64,000 nucleotides of DNA from Ephydatia muelleri (Eukaryota; Porifera; Demospongiae; Spongillida; Spongillidae), in the NCBI GenBank assembly GCA_013339895.1, contig JABACO010000004.1:3502688-3566687 (forward strand), given 5' to 3'. The position numbers and the translations under genes were made by a program. Under the pieces are notes generated by a model, which saw only the letters and a program-made list of their open reading frames with translations, did no database searches and had not been told where the DNA came from. Position 1 is the stretch's first letter. Every line of letters begins with the position of its first letter. Shown piece after piece: positions 59,340 to 64,000 of the stretch.

Positions 59340-60640
59340 ATCCATGCAACTACACACAGAACTGTTGAATAAAAATATAGAGTTTAATAAACATAGTATT
59401 AAAAACATGAATAATAAACTAACATTGCATATTGCCATGACAAATTTTGATTAAATTGGTTTTGATTGATAAGAGCACTGCGCTAAATCAGAATCTCGTG
59501 AAATGCAAGGCGCTATTACTACATAAGCAGCAGAGTCTGAAAATTATCTAGCTAAAGAACCCACGGCAACAAAAAGGTGCGTTTTATATAGAACACCTCG
59601 TTAACACTCTTTACCTACGAGGTCAGAAACATATCTTAGTAACATTAGGGCAAATAAGTATGACGTCTCACTGTCATAAAAGCTATTAGCTTTCACGATA
59701 ATCGCGTACTTTAAACCATATGAAGCCGTTCGTGGAGGCTTCGAGACAACACCCTGCGCATTGTCTGATTGCCCTCATATTTAAATGAGTAATGCATCTA
59801 GGTGTCCTTAATGCCTTCATATGTATTTCATGCAACCAATTCAATGCGCTACAAAATTATATAACCATCAAACCATACCCTTTTTGACACGCCCACAACT
59901 TACTACTGCGAATCATTTCACCGTATACAACGAATAGCAAATGCTAAAAGAAGCCATGGGCTTCCTTTATAGAATATAGCAAGCACAACAAAACTCGAAA
60001 CCAGCGCAAACAAACGATCGCCTCAAATCAATCCTCTCCGGCAGCCAAAAATTACGTTACAATTTTTGGAAGACAATTTTTTACGGTAGTTACGGCCAAG
60101 TACCTAACTATGCGATTAGCCTCGTACCCAGACCCACACTCACTCGCACCGCTACGCGGCCTGGTGAATACCTAACAAAAGTTGTTCTTAACCGACATTT
60201 GTGCCTATGGCCCCCCCCCCCATCCTCCAATAGTCTCGTACCCAGTCCCACCCTCACAGCTGCGGATGGATTACATCACCGCTACGCGAGGGTAGGGTCT
60301 GGTGAAATGCGGCCTAACAAAAGTTGTTCTACGTGTGCCTGGATTTTGGCGCACAATCAGAATGCAGAGCCGATTTTAATATTGGCACGTAAATCATAGT
60401 TACTCAGTCCAGTTTTTTGTGGATGCCATTCATTTTAGTATGTAGGGAAAATGTACATATATATGTTTAGCCGACATAATTAAAATTAATAACAAAATCG
60501 TAGGCATACGTTGCGCGTGAGTCAATTGAAAATAACATCTCATTAATTCTACGACAATGAAATTTAAAAAGGCACTACGCACTATTGTATGGCTCAACTG
60601 ACAAATAGTCATTGGCCTCTTGACTTACAATAATGTCAAC
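59340..60640. other. No gene; two copies of a short repeat
   Basis: About 60117-60195 and 60228-60335 share CTCGTACCCAG, CACCGCTACGCG and CTAACAAAAGTTGTTCT. The second copy has an internal inverted pair (CCCACCCTC/GAGGGTAGGG). This is consistent with a hairpin-type MITE family. Confidence 0.6.
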
Positions 60641-60783
60641 TTTAAATTATTAAAACCACACGTGCCCGCCCCCATTGCATTTTTCAAACAGCATGCCCCC
60701 GAAGAATTCGAAAAAGCGGCACGAAACAGAACTATAAAGCCTGTGAAACCACATGGCAAACCTGGTGGAATTTAGCGAACTGC

Positions 60784-61020
60784 ATGCGACAAAGCCGCCA
60801 ACCAGGATTTGTACGATATATCGCCGAACGTCAGGAAAAGGGTGTGCGTAAGTATTTGATGCGCTGGAAAGGATTCGGGCCGGAAGATGACACATGGGAA
60901 CCAATAGAACACTTAGCTGGTGCAGAGGACTACATAGCGCGTTTCGTTGAGGAAATTGAACTGTTTAGTGTTTATTTGCTTGTATCAACACTTATTTTAC
61001 ATGTATGTAATAGTCAGTAA
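60784..61020 (+). CDS. Chromodomain protein fragment
   Basis: The frame from ATG 60784 carries GFVRYIAERQEKGVRKYLMR, then WKGFGPEDDTWEPIEHL and a C-terminal helix AEDYIARFVEE. This is one complete chromodomain (methyl-lysine histone reader) of HP1/CBX type, with cage aromatics Tyr, Trp and Trp in place. The frame is open upstream to 60646, so the ATG may not be the start. After the domain it reads into LLVSTLILHVCNSQ-stop, probably intron. It could be one exon of a chromobox gene or the chromodomain of a retrotransposon integrase, but no integrase core is upstream. Confidence 0.6.
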   Translation: MRQSRQPGFVRYIAERQEKGVRKYLMRWKGFGPEDDTWEPIEHLAGAEDYIARFVEEIELFSVYLLVSTLILHVCNSQ

Positions 61021-61249
61021 TACACACTGCAGATAATGGAAAGGTCTAACGTGAGCTTGCGAACATCTACTATATACCGCCAAAAAGTTCTGATCGAAAC
61101 TATTGTGCCATGCGCGTGCATCCATGCTTGTATGAAAACATGCACAGGGACGGTATTTTAAAAGAAGGGCAGTGTTGATTAGTTTGCATGGTTACCTTTG
61201 ATTACGTCAACACTGATTTTAACCCGACCATTATAATTAGTAAACTATT

Positions 61250-61474
61250 GCCATCTATAAGGGATAAACGAAGGGCGTATAAAAAGGTAATCGATTTCTG
61301 ACAGATTTTCTGCATATGAAAGAAACGAATATCGATTAATCGCGACAAAAAAACAAACAGAATCGGTTATTTCGACTAAAGGAAAGTCTGAAATCGGTAA
61401 TCTGCTATTCTGCTAAATGCATAGTCGACCGCGAATAAAAGAATAAAATCTACAAAACCTGGTTACACACCCTA
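61250..61474. mobile_element. Right end of a second hAT-like element
   Basis: Ends GGTTACACACCCTA at 61474, the terminus of the element at 9802-11008 apart from one base. It is preceded by the same kind of subterminal AATCGATT/TATTTCGA motifs (ATCGGTTATTTCGAC). No matching left end or 8-bp duplication was found, so its extent is unknown. Confidence 0.65.
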
Positions 61475-61722
61475 GTGCAAAGTACTGCAATGAAGGCGAT
61501 TGGCGTTATCTCAAGTCCTGATCTACATCTGTGCATGCTCATAAATAGTTTAGAAGACTAATTCACACAAGGAAAAGAGGAGGGGCTTGTGGTGGGTATG
61601 GAATATAATATTCAACCCACCTACATGACCAATCAAGTTTGAATTAGACATGGCAATACATAACAGAATGTACTGGGCACGTCATGTCAGATCCAAGGAG
61701 TTCTAACAAATATGAATCAGTT

Positions 61723-61958
61723 TGCCCATTGGCACAACCCGTGCTGGTTGCCCAATGGCCACACCCATGCTCCTTGCCAATTGGCCCCACCCATGCTCCT
61801 TGCCCATTGGCCCCACCCATGCTGGTTGCCCAATTGGCCCCACCCATGCTGGTTGCCCAATTGGCCCCACCCATGCTGGTTGCCCAATTGGCCCCACCCA
61901 TGCTGGTTGCCCAATTGGCCCCACCCATGCTGGTTGCCAATTGGTCCCCTGTCCATTG
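61723..61958. repeat. 27-bp minisatellite, about 8-9 copies
   Basis: The unit is built on GGTTGCCCAATTGGCCCCA plus CCCATGCT, with a CCAATTGG palindrome in every copy. The right-hand copies are nearly identical; the left ones vary. Single diverged units in the opposite orientation occur near 62588-62640. Confidence 0.95.
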
Positions 61959-62775
61959 GCACACTAGAGATCACGCAACATGATTTTATCAGTAGAGGCT
62001 ATAATTAGTGCTACCTACACATTCCTTTTAGCAAATTGTAAAGGATGCATACTGAGAAACGTGGGGATCATCCCTACTAGCTATGGAGGGAGTGAACAGG
62101 CAGATAAAGTTATAGATTTGTTTTTTCATGTGGCTGATTTGAGGTCGAGCAAAACCTGTTCTGTTTGCCCAAGAACTCTTAATTATGGGAAATCCCCCTG
62201 CAGTGTACATGCACTCTTGGTACATAAACGCAGCCTGACATTGCAATCGCCTTCCTTCCCCTTAATCCATTTCAAATTCATTCTATTTCTAACTGGTAGA
62301 GTACCACCTTATATGATACAGAATTACATGACTACCTTCACCACTGATACATGTATGGTTTGTGTCAAAGAGAATCATTCCATGTACAGTTTCCCCTATA
62401 CTTGTTTGTACATGTATGTATACACTTGAGCATATGCACTTGCACATGTACTGACCAGAAGCAGCGACATTTACATGTAGCCTCCAAAAGGGTATTTAAT
62501 GGTGCAGAAAATACAGAATCTTCATTACGAAATCACAATACACAAAATCCTTCCTATTTAAGAACATACAAAGTACATGTACATCTATGGGGCCAATTGG
62601 CAACCAGCATGAATGCAGTCACAACCAGCATGGGTGCATGGGTGTCATGCACCAACCATACTCGATTGCCTGCAGTACCGATGCATCTACATGCAGGAAT
62701 ACCCCCTTATTACATTAGAGCCAATAATAAAATTGATGATAGTAATTAATACAACCATTTACCAGCTATACAATG
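61959..62775. other. No supported gene
   Basis: A plus frame at 61980-62429 is open but has no recognisable motif. ACATGTA-rich simple sequence near 62400-62460. Downstream flank of the oxygenase-like gene. Confidence 0.4.
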
Positions 62776-64000
62776 TCACAACTCAGTAATTGCTACACTT
62801 TTCACCAAAATCTTCATGAAGACTGTATCATTATCAGCTTCATCACTATGGCCATCTTCATTGCCATCATCCAATTCACTTTTCTTATCTCCTTCCTCCA
62901 TAACTTGTTCTTTGTCCCCTTCATTCCCAGCATTACCTTCCTCAGTTCTACCTGCCAACTTCTGACGACACTCCCCCCACTTGGGAACTCCAACATATAT
63001 AGCAGCTGCCTGGTAGAAGGAACCAAGGCAGGGTTCATTTCCATATGTTGACACAGCTCCTGCTGGCTCCCAGTGAGAATGCTGTTCCTTCATCTGGCAC
63101 CATTCTATCTCACAACCCTCGATTATATCATCGCCAAATACATCTAACATGATGTCTTTACTACACCATCCATCATTCTCGCAATCATAATTATCACCAA
63201 ATTCGATTGGATTAAACTTCTTCAGTACATAGTAGTCATCATCAAAGCCTCTGAGGGAACAGGAGAAAAGGGTGATATGTAAATGATATGAAGTCTGGTA
63301 TTGCATCCTGTTATGCTTCAGCTTATTCTAATGCTGGATTACCAAATGCAATGAGTGCATATGATTAAACCCCAGAAGAAACGTTCATTTTAATGCTGAT
63401 TGGGCAAATGGCGCATCATCAACAATGTGGCATCAACAAAACAAGGGTGACCACAGGATTGCCCAATTTGTTGTAGCATACAATTACTTAGTTTTCAAAT
63501 GTTACTCCCGAGATCCATGCAACCCATCTATATTTTTTACATCCACCACATGACCTACACTGGACTCTTCAAATTAGAGGGTGACTGGGGAGGTTAACTT
63601 ACTATAATAACCCACCTCAAATATGGCTTCACAACAATTGGAATTCCAAGTGATTTGATGTCCACAAATACGCTATAATCACCTCCTTTCAACATGGATG
63701 GAAGTAGCTTCTGGTCATTGAGGCTTTCAAACACATAGGAATGTTGACAGAAAAATCCCAGAATGCCTCCTGTCCTCTTGAAATGAGGATTGCTGAGTGC
63801 TCCAATGAAGAATTTCTTGAAAGCAGTTGTTTCTGGAGAGGATAGAGATAGAGCTGGCACTAACATTTCTGAACCCTCTCGGTAAAGGTTATAGGTCAAA
63901 GTCACACGATGACCACTGGTAACAGGAAGAATCTCATGTTCAATGTTGCTAAAGAATGCTGCCCACTTGATGGTCCTAGCTGGATGGTCAGGTGTAGAGG
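62776..64000 (-). CDS. 2-oxoglutarate/Fe(II) oxygenase-like protein, 3' exons, cut by the right edge
   Basis: Two minus-strand exons. 64000-63616 (open at the edge) reads KWAAFFSNIEHEILPVTSGH, then RVTLTYNLYREGSEML, and ends at a GTGGGT donor. 63250-62776 starts after a CCCTCAG acceptor in phase (LR-GFDDDYYVL) and ends at a stop. The EHEILPVTSGHRVTLTYNL block resembles the distal half of the double-stranded beta-helix in prolyl-4-hydroxylase-type dioxygenases, where a His binds iron and an Arg binds 2-oxoglutarate. The first His-x-Asp pair would be upstream of the window. The C-terminal 60 residues are strongly acidic (EGNAGNEGDKEQVMEEGDK). Substrate unknown. Confidence 0.65.

Overview
The window reads as nuclear DNA of an invertebrate animal, most likely a sponge. 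This is an inference from small phase-consistent introns, animal gene families (CYP46-like P450, RING/B-box protein, THAP and chromodomain fragments, rhodopsin-like receptor), many unrelated transposon families, and very frequent TACATGTA-type palindromes. There is no operon structure, CRISPR array or recognisable rRNA/tRNA gene. Genes are sparse; most of the sequence is repeats and decayed mobile elements.

Layout. 1-213: start of a minus-strand gene leaving the window. 418-3141: 29-bp satellite. 3896-4552: nested inverted-repeat element. 5815-8995: decayed DIRS-type tyrosine-recombinase retrotransposon ending in a 400-bp inverted duplication. 9802-11008: 1,207-bp hAT-like non-autonomous element with an exact 8-bp target duplication. 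11766-13871: uninterrupted AIG1/GIMAP-like GTPase gene with a hexapeptide repeat. 14345-15075: CA-rich DNA. 16491-20092: ten in-frame exons of a CYP46-like cytochrome P450. 20280-23298: a frameshifted receptor gene and a decayed copy of it.

25717-42480 is the most interesting part. Two nearly identical 3,751-bp DNA transposons (26447-30197, plus; 38479-42229, minus) lie in inverted orientation. Each has a 33-bp terminal inverted repeat and codes for a 903-codon protein with a plausible D-D-E triad. Their outer and inner flanks do not match each other as found, but match perfectly when swapped. A Ty3-type LTR retrotransposon is split into LTR-gag-protease remnant (25717-26446, plus) and pol-LTR (38475-34894, minus). 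A THAP-domain pseudogene is split into first exon (42402-42234, minus) and second exon (30268-30506, plus). Both resume across a 3-bp TAA duplication if 30198-38478 is flipped. The simplest reading is an inversion by recombination between the two transposon copies.

44050-46930: a RING/B-box gene whose second B-box runs into about 55 copies of a 42-bp repeat that keeps long frames open on both strands. 47192-48560: non-LTR reverse-transcriptase remnants. 51496-52554: P-element/THAP9-like transposase 5' exons. 54495-55310: 152-bp tandem repeat carrying CACGTG. 58469-59338: decayed unknown gene. 60784-61020: chromodomain reading frame. 61474: end of a second hAT-like element. 62776-64000: 3' exons of a 2-oxoglutarate/Fe(II) oxygenase-like gene leaving the right edge.

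All family names rest on motifs read by eye; no database search was possible.
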